Source of the DNA: Clostridia bacterium | GTDB taxonomy: Bacteria; Acidobacteriota; Terriglobia; Terriglobales; Acidobacteriaceae | NCBI GenBank assembly: GCA_035561135.1 | Contig: DATMYA010000009.1 | Coordinates: forward strand, 1-58,266 | Direction of reading: 5' to 3' | DNA: 58,266 nt | Shown here: positions 8,583 to 17,189 of the stretch, one piece after another | Position numbering within the stretch: position 1 is the first letter of the stretch | How the letters are laid out: each line of letters begins with the position of its first letter | Notes under the pieces: model-generated | Told to the model about the DNA's origin: nothing | Database searches by the model: none | What the model saw: the letters and a program-made list of their open reading frames with translations, nothing else | Translations under genes and position numbers: made by a program

Positions 8583-9492
8583 CTTTGACCACCACATCTT
8601 TTCCGACCACGTCGATGAAGATCTCTTCCAGCGAAGGCTCTACCAGCTCGAACCGGTTCACTCGCGCCGTCTTCATCGCTATCTCCAGCAGTTGTTGCGA
8701 ATCTGCGCCCGGCTGCAAGCGAAGCTCGACGAAGTTGCCGTAGTTATTGAACGACTGGACTAGATCGCTGCGTTCGAGGAAAGGGGCCGCCCCATCGTAT
8801 TCCATCTGTACGCTGCTGCGGCCGTAGCCGGCTTTGATCTGCTTCAGTTCGCCTTCGAGCACGGACTTGCCGCGATTGACCAGGCAAATGGAATCGCAAA
8901 GCCGCTCTACCTGATCCATACGATGGGTTGAGAACAGGATCGTTTTTCCAGCTTGCTTGAGTTCGAGCAGGATGTTCTTGAGATCCATGGCGTTCGCCGG
9001 ATCGAGGCCGGAGAAGGGCTCGTCCATGATCACGAACTCCGGTTGATGGAGCACGGCGGCAATGAACTGAACCTTCTGCTGCATGCCCTTCGAGAGCTCT
9101 TCGACCTTTGACTTGGCCCAGCGGCCGAGTTCTAGCCGCTCCAGCCACCACATCGCGCGCTTCGCGGCTTCCATGCGCTCCACGCCCTTGAGTTCCGCAA
9201 GGAAGACCAGCAGTTCGAGAATGTGCATGCGCTTGTAGAGCCCGCGCTCTTCCGGCAGATAACCGATGCGCGCGAGATGTTCGCGGCGGAAGTGCTCGCC
9301 GAACAACCGAACTTCGCCGGAGTCCGGCAAGGTGATGCCAATCATTGTGCGTAGCGTGCTGGTTTTGCCGGCTCCATTAGGGCCAAGTAGCCCGTACACC
9401 GTTCCCGGACGTATCGCGAATGACAGGTTATCGACGGCTTTGAATTGGTCGTAGCTTTTGCAGATCGAGCACAGCTCAAGGGTGTTCGTCAT
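8575..9492 (-). CDS. ABC transporter ATP-binding protein (NatA-like)
   Basis: 305 residues with Walker A GPNGAGKTST (near residue 38), Q-loop region, signature LSKGMQQK, Walker B FVIMDEPFSGLDP and the switch histidine in FSTHRMDQ, followed by a C-terminal DUF4162-type extension from about residue 225. This arrangement is that of NatA-class ATPases paired with ABC-2 permeases. The stop overlaps the permease start (ATGCGTAA), so the two are translationally coupled. A PilZ-domain gene ends upstream, 24 bp away, and probably belongs to the same transcript. Substrate is not evident. Confidence 0.93.
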   Translation of the reverse strand: MTNTLELCSICKSYDQFKAVDNLSFAIRPGTVYGLLGPNGAGKTSTLRTMIGITLPDSGEVRLFGEHFRREHLARIGYLPEERGLYKRMHILELLVFLAELKGVERMEAAKRAMWWLERLELGRWAKSKVEELSKGMQQKVQFIAAVLHQPEFVIMDEPFSGLDPANAMDLKNILLELKQAGKTILFSTHRMDQVERLCDSICLVNRGKSVLEGELKQIKAGYGRSSVQMEYDGAAPFLERSDLVQSFNNYGNFVELRLQPGADSQQLLEIAMKTARVNRFELVEPSLEEIFIDVVGKDVVVKDA

Positions 9493-9516
9493 GGATGGGC
9501 AGTTCGTCCGCTCAAC

Positions 9517-10230
9517 TTATTCAAGGTCGAGATATTCATCAATCCAAATCTTGATTCGGAACCGGTTCTGCTCCTGCGGTTCGAAACGGAATCCCGCAAG
9601 GCGCTGTTCTGGCCGAACCCAGGCGACCCGCGCCTGCAATGTCAACGTTGGCAACTTCGGCAAGTTGAGCGTCACTTCGCAGGGGTCGCCGATCTTAAAT
9701 GAGTGCATTGTTTCTGCCGAGAGTCCGCCACCGCTGATCTCCTGCAATGTCGCCCGGGTGTGGACAGTGTCGTGAACAACGCGAAGCTCGCTCACGATAG
9801 GGATGCGGATGTACCGGCGCAGTTCGTGAAGAACGAGCAGGTGAGTGGCACGCACAACCCGCAATGCGTTCTGGCGCTCGACAGGATCGTTGATGATTGC
9901 GTTCACGCCATACTGCGAAAAGCGCAGGGATTGCTGCGCGCTGGCGCATATTCCGTAAATGACCATCCTGTGGTTCGAGGGCGATTTCCGAATTGTGGTC
10001 AGAATGTTGCCGGCATTTTCGTCCAGGCAAACGACACACGCTTCCATCTTCTCTTTGTGAATACGTTCAATCGCCTGGTCGAGACTGATTTCCACGGAAT
10101 CAATACCGAACTGGCGGAAACATTCGCGCAGCAGCGCCGTCGTTGGCTCGTCCAGCCCAACGAGGGCGACCCTGGCGGCAATTCGCGACACCGGCGTCTT
10201 CTGCGGTGTGATGGCAGGAACAGATGGCAT
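9517..10230 (-). CDS. PilZ domain protein with N-terminal receiver-like domain
   Basis: 237 residues from the ATG at 10228-10230; a longer reading from 10341 is possible but adds an unconserved tail. Residues about 20-125 resemble a response-regulator receiver fold (ARVALVGLDEPTTALLRECF, then ACVVCLDENAGNILTTI), with CLDE in the region of the phospho-acceptor. Residues about 130-230 are a PilZ domain: RRYIRIPI supplies the RxxxR c-di-GMP motif and LQEISGGGL the D/NxSxxG motif, here with Glu in first position. It probably responds to c-di-GMP; a GGDEF cyclase lies at 38.5 kb. It sits 24 bp before the ABC ATPase, suggesting control of that exporter. Confidence 0.8.
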   Translation of the reverse strand: MPSVPAITPQKTPVSRIAARVALVGLDEPTTALLRECFRQFGIDSVEISLDQAIERIHKEKMEACVVCLDENAGNILTTIRKSPSNHRMVIYGICASAQQSLRFSQYGVNAIINDPVERQNALRVVRATHLLVLHELRRYIRIPIVSELRVVHDTVHTRATLQEISGGGLSAETMHSFKIGDPCEVTLNLPKLPTLTLQARVAWVRPEQRLAGFRFEPQEQNRFRIKIWIDEYLDLE

Positions 10231-10374
10231 ATTGAGGGTCCGAACTCCGGGAGCGTTATTGTGTCTCGAACCCGCAGCTTTGGCAATGCTTAGCAGTTGC
10301 CTACTGATGTGCACCGACGGCGCGGCGACGCATGGGTCCATGCCTCAGGCGTACCGTACTTTCTGAAATAAACG

Positions 10375-10400
10375 AAAGGCACGGCGCGAGCCGTGCCTTT
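10375..10400. terminator. Terminator downstream of fabF
   Basis: Perfect 11-bp stem AAAGGCACGGC / GCCGTGCCTTT with a 4-base loop, 18 bp past the fabF stop. On the minus strand it is followed by CGTTTATTTC, on the plus strand by TGCCTTTCGG, so it fits fabF better. The sequence just below it (10331-10355) resembles a decayed family 1 repeat. Confidence 0.7.
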
Positions 10401-10417
10401 TGCCTTTCGGAATTAAG

Positions 10418-11659
10418 CTATTCAGTCCAGCGACGGAAAGCGAGACAGCCGTTTGTTCCGCCGAAGCCAAATGAGTTCGAGAGTGCGATGTTGAGGTCCA
10501 TCTTGCGCGCCGTGAGTGGCACGTAGTCCAGGTCGCATTCCGCGTCAACATGGTCGAGGTTGGCAGTAGGCGGCACGATCTGGTTGCAAAGTGCGAGGAT
10601 CGTGATGCCTGCCTCCAGTCCGCCAGCGCCACCGAGAAGGTGTCCCGTCATGGACTTGGTAGAACTGACGGCAACCTTGCAGGCGTGTTCGCCGAGCGCA
10701 CGCTTGATGGCCAGCGTCTCCAGCTTGTCGCCAAGCGGAGTCGATGTGCCGTGAGCGTTGATGTAGTCAACCTGGCTGGGTGAAATCCCTGCATCCTTCA
10801 TCGCGTTCTGCATGACGCGGCAGCCGCCGTCGCCATCTTCCGCCGGTTGAGTGATGTGGTTGGCATCGCCGCTCATGCCGTAGCCGATGATCTCGGCAAG
10901 GATGTTGGCGCCACGAGCGCGCGCGAACTCGAGTTCTTCGAGCACGAGCATCCCGGAGCCCTCGCCGATAACGAAGCCGTCGCGTTCGGTGTCCCAGGGA
11001 CGCGAAGCGCGTTCAGGATCGTCATTGCGCGTAGAGAGCGCGCGCATGGCAGCGAAGCCGCCGACGCCCATGGGCGTGATGGCCGCTTCAGTGCCGCCAG
11101 CGATCATCGCGTCGGCATCCCCGCGAGCGATGATCTTGAAGGCATCGCCGACGGAGTGTGCGCTGGACGTGCACGCAGTGCACGTAGCCTCGTTCGGGCC
11201 TTTCGCGCCGTAGCGAATACTGACATGCCCGGCAGCGAGATTGACGATTGCGGCAGGAATGAAGAAGGGCGAGATTTTCCGCGGGCCGCCATTGAGCAGA
11301 TTGGAGTGCTCGCGCTCGATCACATCGAAACCGCCGATGCCTGAGCCGATATGCACGCCGACGCGGGTGGCGAGCTCGGGCGTGACTTTCAGTCCCGACA
11401 TTCTCATTGCTTCATCCGTGGCGGCGAGCGCCATGTGGATGAAGCGGCCCATCTTTTTAACTTCCTTCTTGTCGATGAAGTTGAGCGGGTCGAAGTTCTT
11501 GACCTCAGCCGCGATCTGGCACGCGAACTGGGCAGTGTCAAAGGCCGTGATACGGGCAACACCGCTTTTCCCGGCGAGAAGGTTTTGCCAAACCTCATCG
11601 ACGGTGTGACCGACCCCGCAAATAAGACCGATTCCCGTGATTACTACGCGGCGGGCCAA
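10418..11659 (-). CDS. fabF: Beta-ketoacyl-ACP synthase II FabF
   Basis: 413 residues of the condensing-enzyme thiolase fold. It elongates acyl-ACP with malonyl-ACP in fatty acid synthesis. The catalytic triad is visible: Cys in ATCTACTSSAHS, His in INAHGTSTPLGD and His in TKSMTGHLLGGAGG, followed by the C-terminal SFGFGGTNG. The start is TTG at 11657-11659, only 3 bp after the acpP stop, with an AAAGGCGG site inside the end of acpP, so fabF is translationally coupled to acyl carrier protein. The acpP-fabF order is the common bacterial arrangement. Confidence 0.97.
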   Translation of the reverse strand: MARRVVITGIGLICGVGHTVDEVWQNLLAGKSGVARITAFDTAQFACQIAAEVKNFDPLNFIDKKEVKKMGRFIHMALAATDEAMRMSGLKVTPELATRVGVHIGSGIGGFDVIEREHSNLLNGGPRKISPFFIPAAIVNLAAGHVSIRYGAKGPNEATCTACTSSAHSVGDAFKIIARGDADAMIAGGTEAAITPMGVGGFAAMRALSTRNDDPERASRPWDTERDGFVIGEGSGMLVLEELEFARARGANILAEIIGYGMSGDANHITQPAEDGDGGCRVMQNAMKDAGISPSQVDYINAHGTSTPLGDKLETLAIKRALGEHACKVAVSSTKSMTGHLLGGAGGLEAGITILALCNQIVPPTANLDHVDAECDLDYVPLTARKMDLNIALSNSFGFGGTNGCLAFRRWTE

Positions 11660-11662
11660 GGG

Positions 11663-11908
11663 TTATTTGCCGCCTTTCGAGTTCTTGCCGATGTACTCGA
11701 CAGCGTCTTTCACGGTGCGAATCTTTTCGGCGTCTTCGTCGGGAATCTCAATATCAAAAGCTTCTTCGAAGGCCATGACGAGTTCGACGGTGTCCAGCGA
11801 ATCCGCGCCGAGGTCGTCAACAAACGACGCATTGGCCGTTACTTCACCTTCATCGACACCGAGCTGTTCCACAATGATCTGCTTTACTTTTTCATCAACT
11901 GAAGCCAT
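11663..11908 (-). CDS. acpP: Acyl carrier protein (copy next to fabF)
   Basis: 81 residues, all features of AcpP: an acidic four-helix protein with the phosphopantetheine attachment serine in [12 protein letters not shown]. It carries growing acyl chains for fatty acid synthesis. ATG at 11906-11908 is preceded by AAGGAG. It differs from the upstream copy at 12047-12292 in 9 of 81 residues, mostly at the two ends, while the central 40 residues around the serine are identical. fabF follows after 3 bp, so this copy is probably the fatty-acid one. The holo-ACP synthase gene that would modify it is at 32703-33080. Confidence 0.96.
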   Translation of the reverse strand: MASVDEKVKQIIVEQLGVDEGEVTANASFVDDLGADSLDTVELVMAFEEAFDIEIPDEDAEKIRTVKDAVEYIGKNSKGGK

Positions 11909-12046
11909 TGAGCGTAGTTCTCCTTTTCGCGAGCTTCCGGCAAACGGTGTGCGCGGCAGTTCGCGGAAAGCTCTGCCGCGGCGTTCTCGTTGCGCCGCCG
12001 TGCATGAACGGATTTCGAAGGCGGCACAACGAACCGCCGCGAACTG

Positions 12047-12292
12047 TTATTTCCCAACCTTGGCGTGTTTGCCGATGTAATCGACGGCATCGTGCACGGT
12101 GCGGATCTTCTCCGCGTCTTCGTCAGGAATTTCTATGTCGAAAGCCTCTTCAAAGGCCATTACCAACTCGACCGTGTCCAAGGAGTCGGCGCCGAGGTCA
12201 TCGACGAATGACGCGCTCGTCGTGACTTCTGCTTCATCGACACCCAACTGCTCGACAATAATCTGCTTAACTTTCTCTTCTACGGATGCCAT
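12047..12292 (-). CDS. acpP: Acyl carrier protein (second, upstream copy)
   Basis: 81 residues from ATG 12290-12292; a possible 10-residue longer start is not supported by the family. It has the same [12 protein letters not shown] attachment site and is 72/81 identical to the downstream copy, 138 bp away in the same direction. Changes are conservative or terminal (for example GGK to VGK at the end). The GGAGG-type site lies in ACAGGAGGCGCC upstream. The pair is best explained by a recent tandem duplication followed by selection on the core; separate roles are possible but cannot be read from the sequence. Confidence 0.95.
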   Translation of the reverse strand: MASVEEKVKQIIVEQLGVDEAEVTTSASFVDDLGADSLDTVELVMAFEEAFDIEIPDEDAEKIRTVHDAVDYIGKHAKVGK

Positions 12293-12329
12293 ATGATTGG
12301 CGCCTCCTGTGGGGAATGACAAACTGGAT

Positions 12330-12359
12330 AGTCTACTGGCGCGTCTGAATCTCTGTAAA
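12330..12359 (-). promoter_or_regulatory. Possible promoter of the acpP-acpP-fabF cluster
   Basis: On the minus strand TTTACA (12354-12359) and TAGACT (12330-12335) are 18 bp apart, about 38 bp before the first acpP start. Both boxes are imperfect matches to the sigma-70 consensus. Confidence 0.3.
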
Positions 12360-12514
12360 GAAATACGAGCCGGGCGCCAGCGACACGGCTCACATGAAGT
12401 GCTGGAAATCTGGTTGAGTCCCCATAATAGTACGTCAGAGGGGTCCCAAACTCAGCCATCATCCTAACCGCTGCTCAAAATACGGTCAACGCAAGGTGAC
12501 AACCAGAGCAATCG

Positions 12515-12540
12515 TGCGGCGAGGAACCAGCCTCGCCGCA
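12515..12540. terminator. Hairpin downstream of the amidohydrolase pair
   Basis: Perfect 10-bp stem TGCGGCGAGG / CCTCGCCGCA with a 6-base loop, 20 bp past the amidohydrolase stop and 220 bp before acpP. There is no T-run on the minus strand (CGATTG follows), so it may end transcription weakly or protect the 3' end. Apart from this and the possible promoter, the 268-bp gap 12293-12559 shows nothing. Confidence 0.5.
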
Positions 12541-12559
12541 TTTGTTGAAAAGTGCTCCA

Positions 12560-13939
12560 CTACCTGCTGTACTGGTCGCGCAGATGCGTCTGTCGATTGT
12601 CCAGAGGAATCTCGCGACCCTGTATGAACACACGCTTTACGTCCGTCTTCACATCAAGCGGATCGCCGCTCGCGACCACAATGTTGGCGGTCTTGCCGGC
12701 GTCGAGGGAGCCCAACTGCTTATCGACTCCCCATATTTCAGCAGCATTGAGGGTAACGGCCTTTAACGCCTCGTCATACGGTAAACCGAACGCAACCGCG
12801 TATCCGGCGGCGTAGGGCAAGTTACGGGAGTTGTGCGCCTCATAGCTCGCAAAGGCGATCTTAACGCCACGCTTGTGCAACTCGGCTGGCAGTCGATAAA
12901 CAGCATCGTAGCGCTGGTCGTCCTTCGGAAGTTCGTAGATGGGACCGACGATGACCGGAACCTTGAGTTCGGCGATGCGATCCATCAGCTTCTGCGAACG
13001 CGTCACGTGGTTCAAAACAAACCTCAGCTTGAACTCGTTGGCGAGCGCGACAATGGTCTCTACGTCGCTCGGTTCGTGGGCTGCAAGCACGATAGGCCGA
13101 GTGCCTTCCAGATAGGGCGCCAGCGCCTCCAGCTTGAGATCGCGCTTTGGTGGGCCGTCCTTCTCCTTATCCGTGGCCGACTTCTTTTCGTACTCGTGCC
13201 ACTTACGGGAATACTCCTGCGTATCGAGGAAGGCCTGACGAAGTTGTGCGACCACGCCCATGCGCGTCTGCGGATACTTAGCTTTCTCGAACGATGCGTT
13301 ACGACGCTGCTCTCCCGTAAAGTTCAGTGGCATAGCGATGTCGCGCGTCAGAATCATCTCGGGCGCGGAGCGGCCATCGAGCTGTATCAGGAGATCCTGT
13401 CCGGGAATGGTGTCGCGGCTGGCCGGCGCGACAATCGCGTTCGTGACGCCGTTGGCGCGGGTTACGGGAATAAGCTCCGATTCCGCATGGAAGGCGTCAT
13501 ACACGTGCATGTGCGGCATGATGTTGTCGCTGGACTCGATGAGGTCATTCGTCGCGTCGTCGGCCTCGATCTCGATGAGCCCAAGGTGAGTTTCTGAATC
13601 GATGAGGCCGGGATACACCGTCATGCCAGTGACGTCGATGACGCGAGCGTTGGCTGGAATGTTTACCGACCCTGCAACTCCCACCGCAGTAATCTTTCCG
13701 CCGTGCATGACCAGCACACCGTTCGGGATGACGCCGTGCGTGATCGTCAGCAGCTTGCCTCCCTTAAGGACGACCGGTGCCGGTGGAACCGGGGAGCGGT
13801 CAGGCACACCGCGCCCAACCCCTGCTTCCGGCTGTTTCGGTTTCTGCGCGAAACAGAACGAAGAAAGGAGGAAAACAGCAATGAGCAGCACAACCGTTCT
13901 GGCTGACACATGACAGTTAACAACCGAGGACTGACTCAC
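12560..13939 (-). CDS. Secreted amidohydrolase-like protein with altered metal site
   Basis: 459 residues, signal peptide about residues 12-31 (VVLLIAVFLLSSFCFAQ), then an imidazolonepropionase-like amidohydrolase fold with the typical beta-sandwich ends (VVLKGGKLLTITHG; TANIVVASGDPLDV). In this superfamily strand 1 carries His-x-His; here it reads GLIDSETHLGL, so the first His is Glu116 and only His118 remains. The late Asp is also missing (ASYEAHNSR where the partner has KSDSDD). His residues in AAHEP and LNHVT are kept. The GTG start (13937-13939) overlaps the stop of the upstream amidohydrolase by 4 bp, so the two are translationally coupled and may work as a pair. Catalytic ability is uncertain. 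Confidence 0.87.
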   Translation of the reverse strand: MSQSSVVNCHVSARTVVLLIAVFLLSSFCFAQKPKQPEAGVGRGVPDRSPVPPAPVVLKGGKLLTITHGVIPNGVLVMHGGKITAVGVAGSVNIPANARVIDVTGMTVYPGLIDSETHLGLIEIEADDATNDLIESSDNIMPHMHVYDAFHAESELIPVTRANGVTNAIVAPASRDTIPGQDLLIQLDGRSAPEMILTRDIAMPLNFTGEQRRNASFEKAKYPQTRMGVVAQLRQAFLDTQEYSRKWHEYEKKSATDKEKDGPPKRDLKLEALAPYLEGTRPIVLAAHEPSDVETIVALANEFKLRFVLNHVTRSQKLMDRIAELKVPVIVGPIYELPKDDQRYDAVYRLPAELHKRGVKIAFASYEAHNSRNLPYAAGYAVAFGLPYDEALKAVTLNAAEIWGVDKQLGSLDAGKTANIVVASGDPLDVKTDVKRVFIQGREIPLDNRQTHLRDQYSR

Positions 13940-15255
13940 AGGCCCTCCTTATAGTTCGGCATGCCGTATCCGGGCAGCGAGCGATCAAACCACAACTGGC
14001 CATCGATCCAAACCTTATCGGCAACGGCGTAGGTAGAGAGCGGATAGTCGCTCCACAGAACGAGGTCGGCATCTTTGCCCACGTCGATGGAACCGACGCG
14101 GTCTTCGACGCCCATAATCCACGCGGCGTTAAGCGTGATCATCTGGAGCGCTTCCTGCTCGGTGGCGCCTCCATAACGCATCGTCTTCGCGGCTTCCTGA
14201 TTGAGGCGCCTGATGTAGTCGTCGGAGTCGCTCTTGATCGCCACACGGACTCCCTTGCGCATCGACATCACCGCATTCCATGGAATGGCGTCCCAAGCCT
14301 CGTACTTATAGCCCCACCAGTCGGCGAATGTGTCTATGCCTACGCCCTCTTTCTCGAGCTCGTCGGCGACCTTGTAGGCCTCCAGCGCGTGATGGAAGGC
14401 GCGTACCTTGTAGCCAAATTCCTTCGCCATCTGTAACTCTGTCAGGAACTCGTCAGCCCTGTAGCAGTGGATATGTACGAGGAACTTGCCGCGAAGGACG
14501 TCGGCAAGGGCTTCGAGCTTAAGGTCGCGCTTGGGCTGCTTGGCGTCTTTGTCGCCCTTCTTCGCTTTCGCCGTGTAGTCGTCCCACTCGCGCATGTATT
14601 CGCGCGCTTCCTGAAGAGCCTGTCGCTGCACGGCAAAATTGCCCATGCGCGTGGACGGCAACTGTTCCCTGCTTCCAAAGACGCGCTTGGGATTCTCGCC
14701 GCTGGCGAACTTGATCGACGCGGGCGCGCCGGGGAAAAGCATCTTTTCTTTGGACAATCCGAACTTGTTCTTGATGACAACGGACTGCCCGCCAATCATG
14801 TCAGCCGAACCGTGCAGCAGCATGGCACTGGTGACGCCCGCTGCAAGCGCGCGATAAATAGCTTTATCCGTGTAAACGAAGGCGTCCTCCATGCGCATAT
14901 GCGGCACGATGGGACTGGTCGCTTCATTCACGTCATCGGACAAGGCCATGTGCGAGTGCGAATCGATGATGCCGGCCGTCACGAACTTCCCTGCAATGTC
15001 GATAACGGGGACTCCGGCAGGCGCGTTGACGGTAGTGCCGAAGGCGGCGATCTTGCCATCCTTCACATGAATGCTGCCGCGTTCGATGCGCCCATGCGTC
15101 GAAGTAAGAAGCGTCGCATTACGCAGGACAAATTCACTCGTTGGCGTAGCTGGTTGCGCAGTCTGCTGGACGACAGGTTGCTGGGCAAACGCGGCGCAGC
15201 TCAACAGAAGCGCCGCTATCGCAAGCGCGGCGCGTGATAGCGAGGATCTCACCAT
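13936..15255 (-). CDS. Secreted imidazolonepropionase-like amidohydrolase
   Basis: 439 residues from ATG 15253-15255, chosen because AAGGAG lies 10 bp upstream and a signal peptide follows at once (LSRAALAIAALLLSCAAFAQ). The metal-dependent amidohydrolase site looks complete: His100-x-His102 in IDSHSHMALS, His in VHIHCYRAD, His in RAFHHALEAY and Asp in AIKSDSDD. Members cleave cyclic amides or N-acyl/dipeptide bonds; the substrate here is unknown, and the signal peptide places it in the periplasm or outside. It is the first gene of a two-gene operon with the coupled, altered paralogue. It is divergent from dtd across 151 bp. Confidence 0.9.
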   Translation of the reverse strand: MVRSSLSRAALAIAALLLSCAAFAQQPVVQQTAQPATPTSEFVLRNATLLTSTHGRIERGSIHVKDGKIAAFGTTVNAPAGVPVIDIAGKFVTAGIIDSHSHMALSDDVNEATSPIVPHMRMEDAFVYTDKAIYRALAAGVTSAMLLHGSADMIGGQSVVIKNKFGLSKEKMLFPGAPASIKFASGENPKRVFGSREQLPSTRMGNFAVQRQALQEAREYMREWDDYTAKAKKGDKDAKQPKRDLKLEALADVLRGKFLVHIHCYRADEFLTELQMAKEFGYKVRAFHHALEAYKVADELEKEGVGIDTFADWWGYKYEAWDAIPWNAVMSMRKGVRVAIKSDSDDYIRRLNQEAAKTMRYGGATEQEALQMITLNAAWIMGVEDRVGSIDVGKDADLVLWSDYPLSTYAVADKVWIDGQLWFDRSLPGYGMPNYKEGL

Positions 15256-15406
15256 AGATACAGGCTCCTTAGAAATGCAGACCCGGAGTGAGCGCGATTC
15301 TAAAGGAAGGACGCAGCGCACGCTATTACTTAGCCGAGAAGTTTCAGACTCCCGACTCTCGACTTCCCCCTTGCAGCATCCGCTTTGAAGTTCGAAACTA
15401 TCCCCC

Positions 15407-15856
15407 ATGCGTGCTGTAGTGCAGCGTGTGAGCCGCGCTCGAGTGAGCGTGAATGGCGAAGTGACGGGACAGATCGGTACGGGCTTGCTCGTGCTGCTCG
15501 GCGTTGGGCAAACCGACTCCGAACCGGCTGCCGACTACCTCGCCGAAAAGATCGCTGGATTGCGCGTCTTCGAAGACACCGAGGGCAAGATGAATCTCTC
15601 TATCGCAGACGTGGGGGGCGCGATGCTGGCCGTTTCGCAGTTCACGCTTTTCGGCGATGTCAGGCGTGGCAAGCGCCCCTCGTTCGATGAGGCGGCCCGT
15701 CCAGAACGCGCGAAGGAACTGTACGACTACTTTGTCGAGAAGATTCGTGCCGCGGGTCTGCGCTGCGAGACCGGCGTCTTCCAGGCCACGATGGATGTGG
15801 AACTGGTGAACGCGGGTCCAGTCACGATCCTGCTGGATTCTGCAAAGCTCTTCTAA
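15407..15856 (+). CDS. dtd: D-aminoacyl-tRNA deacylase
   Basis: 149 residues, the usual length. It removes D-amino acids (and glycine from tRNA-Ala) mischarged onto tRNA. The two signature motifs are present: SQFTLFGD near residue 78 and the Gly-cisPro motif in [11 protein letters not shown] near 138. The start is ATG, with the canonical [16 protein letters not shown]-terminus. It is divergent from the amidohydrolase pair and converges with folP, whose stop lies 42 bp further on. Confidence 0.97.
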   Translation: MRAVVQRVSRARVSVNGEVTGQIGTGLLVLLGVGQTDSEPAADYLAEKIAGLRVFEDTEGKMNLSIADVGGAMLAVSQFTLFGDVRRGKRPSFDEAARPERAKELYDYFVEKIRAAGLRCETGVFQATMDVELVNAGPVTILLDSAKLF

Positions 15857-15898
15857 TGCGAACGACCGCAGCCCTTCGTAGCAGCCAAGGCACAACGG

Positions 15899-16870
15899 TC
15901 ATTCAGCAGAGACAATGGCATCGGCGACGGCTGCGGCCTCTACCGCAGGACGAACGTCATGCACTCGGACAATTAGCGCGCCCTTGAGGATGACCGCTGC
16001 GACGCTCGCGATAGTGCCGTGGAGTCGTTCCGCTGGGGACAGATCGTGGGCCGACTCGTGGCTGACCTCGGCCAGGCGCTGCCCGACCGTGCGTCCAATG
16101 AACGACTTGCGCGAAGTTCCGGCGAGGAGCGGGAAGCCCAGCTTGCGAAGGTCCCCAAAATGGGCTAGCAGAGGATAGTTCTCATCGAAGCTCTTGCCAA
16201 ATCCATAGCCTGGGTCAAGCACAATGCGCTCCCGAGCAATTCCGGCCCCCATGGCTTTCGCGGCGGCGATCTCCAGTTCCCGGGCGACTGTGCCGACGAC
16301 ATCGTCGAGGGGTGGCAGAGTACGCCAATCTTCCGGACGCCCGCGCATGTGCATCAGTACGCAACCGCAGCCGAGTTCGCCGATGGTCGGGAGCATCTCG
16401 GCGTCCCAGGTTCCGCCACTGACATCGTTCACGATTTCCGCGCCTGCCTCTACGGCACGGCGTGCTACGGAAGCTTTGTATGTATCGATGGAAATGACGC
16501 AGTCTGGGCGCTCGCGTTTGAGGCGCTCGATAACAGGCACGACGCGTGCGATCTCGTCTTCTGCCGACACGGATGGCAGCCAGTAACTCGCGTCATGCTT
16601 CGAGAGCGGCGCGCCCTGGGGCGCTTCCTGAGTTCCCGCTGTGCCGGGCTGCACGGCCGCGCCAGGCCGCGTAGACTCGCCGCCCAAGTCCAGGATGTCG
16701 GCGCCTTGCTCCAGCAGTTCCAAGCCGTGATCGACCGCCCGCTCGGGAGCAAAGTACAGTCCGCCATCGGAAAACGAGTCTGGGGTAATGTTGACGATAC
16801 CCATGACGAGCGTGCGTTCGCCCAGGGCGAGCGAACGACGACCAATCTGCCAGGAGAATGCTTGCCTCAT
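15899..16870 (-). CDS. folP: Dihydropteroate synthase
   Basis: 323 residues from ATG 16868-16870 (a GTG or ATG 10 codons upstream is less likely). It condenses 6-hydroxymethyl-dihydropterin pyrophosphate with p-aminobenzoate in folate synthesis. Motifs in order: MGIVNITPDSFSDGG, LGGESTRPGA, ISIDTYKASVARRAVEAGA, EIVNDVSGG, DPGYGFGKS and GTSRKSFIG. Between GGESTRPGA and the following helix there is an extra loop of roughly 30 residues rich in Gly, Pro, Gln and Ala that most family members lack. The gene stands alone, with the repeat array starting about 180 bp upstream on the other strand. Confidence 0.95.
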   Translation of the reverse strand: MRQAFSWQIGRRSLALGERTLVMGIVNITPDSFSDGGLYFAPERAVDHGLELLEQGADILDLGGESTRPGAAVQPGTAGTQEAPQGAPLSKHDASYWLPSVSAEDEIARVVPVIERLKRERPDCVISIDTYKASVARRAVEAGAEIVNDVSGGTWDAEMLPTIGELGCGCVLMHMRGRPEDWRTLPPLDDVVGTVARELEIAAAKAMGAGIARERIVLDPGYGFGKSFDENYPLLAHFGDLRKLGFPLLAGTSRKSFIGRTVGQRLAEVSHESAHDLSPAERLHGTIASVAAVILKGALIVRVHDVRPAVEAAAVADAIVSAE

Positions 16871-17048
16871 GCAGCGATTGTAGTGTAGAAGCCCGTGCAA
16901 CTACATCGCCGAGAAGGCCTCCGGGCGATCTCTGGATGTCATGCTTGCGGCCGACTTCAGCCTTCTTCCTGTGATGTGATCAGTAGGCCTGCCCTGGATA
17001 TCTGTGCGATGCTGAGCGCCTGGCAGAAAAAATGGGAGACAGTGCTTT

Positions 17049-17136
17049 CGGAGTATCCAATACCGCATAGCTTGCATTTCGTACGCCGGCAACCCAGATT
17101 CTCCCGATTACTAGTGAGATGGCCTGTTCCCGACAA
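17049..17136 (+). repeat. Cassette-boundary element A
   Basis: First of four related intergenic elements. It has the left hairpin GTAT-CCA-ATAC (17053-17063), a longer spacer (54 instead of 34 bases) and the core AGATGGCCTG (17117-17126) flanked by imperfect inverted arms and ending CGACAAC. It precedes the gene at 17190 by about 50 bp. The 20 extra bases make it the most divergent copy. Confidence 0.6.
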
Positions 17137-17189
17137 CAATCGTGGAACCACTTGCTTGTTCGCGGTGTCAGTAGCCCTCAGGAGCTTGA

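Noticed and set aside
14467..15237. Plus-strand open frame of 256 codons opposite the amidohydrolase
   Set aside because: Shadow of the real gene; similar shadows lie at 12833-13597 and 22888-23733.
15256..15408. 51-residue upstream extension of the intact amidohydrolase
   Set aside because: It would put the signal peptide inside the protein; the ATG at 15255 has a good ribosome site.
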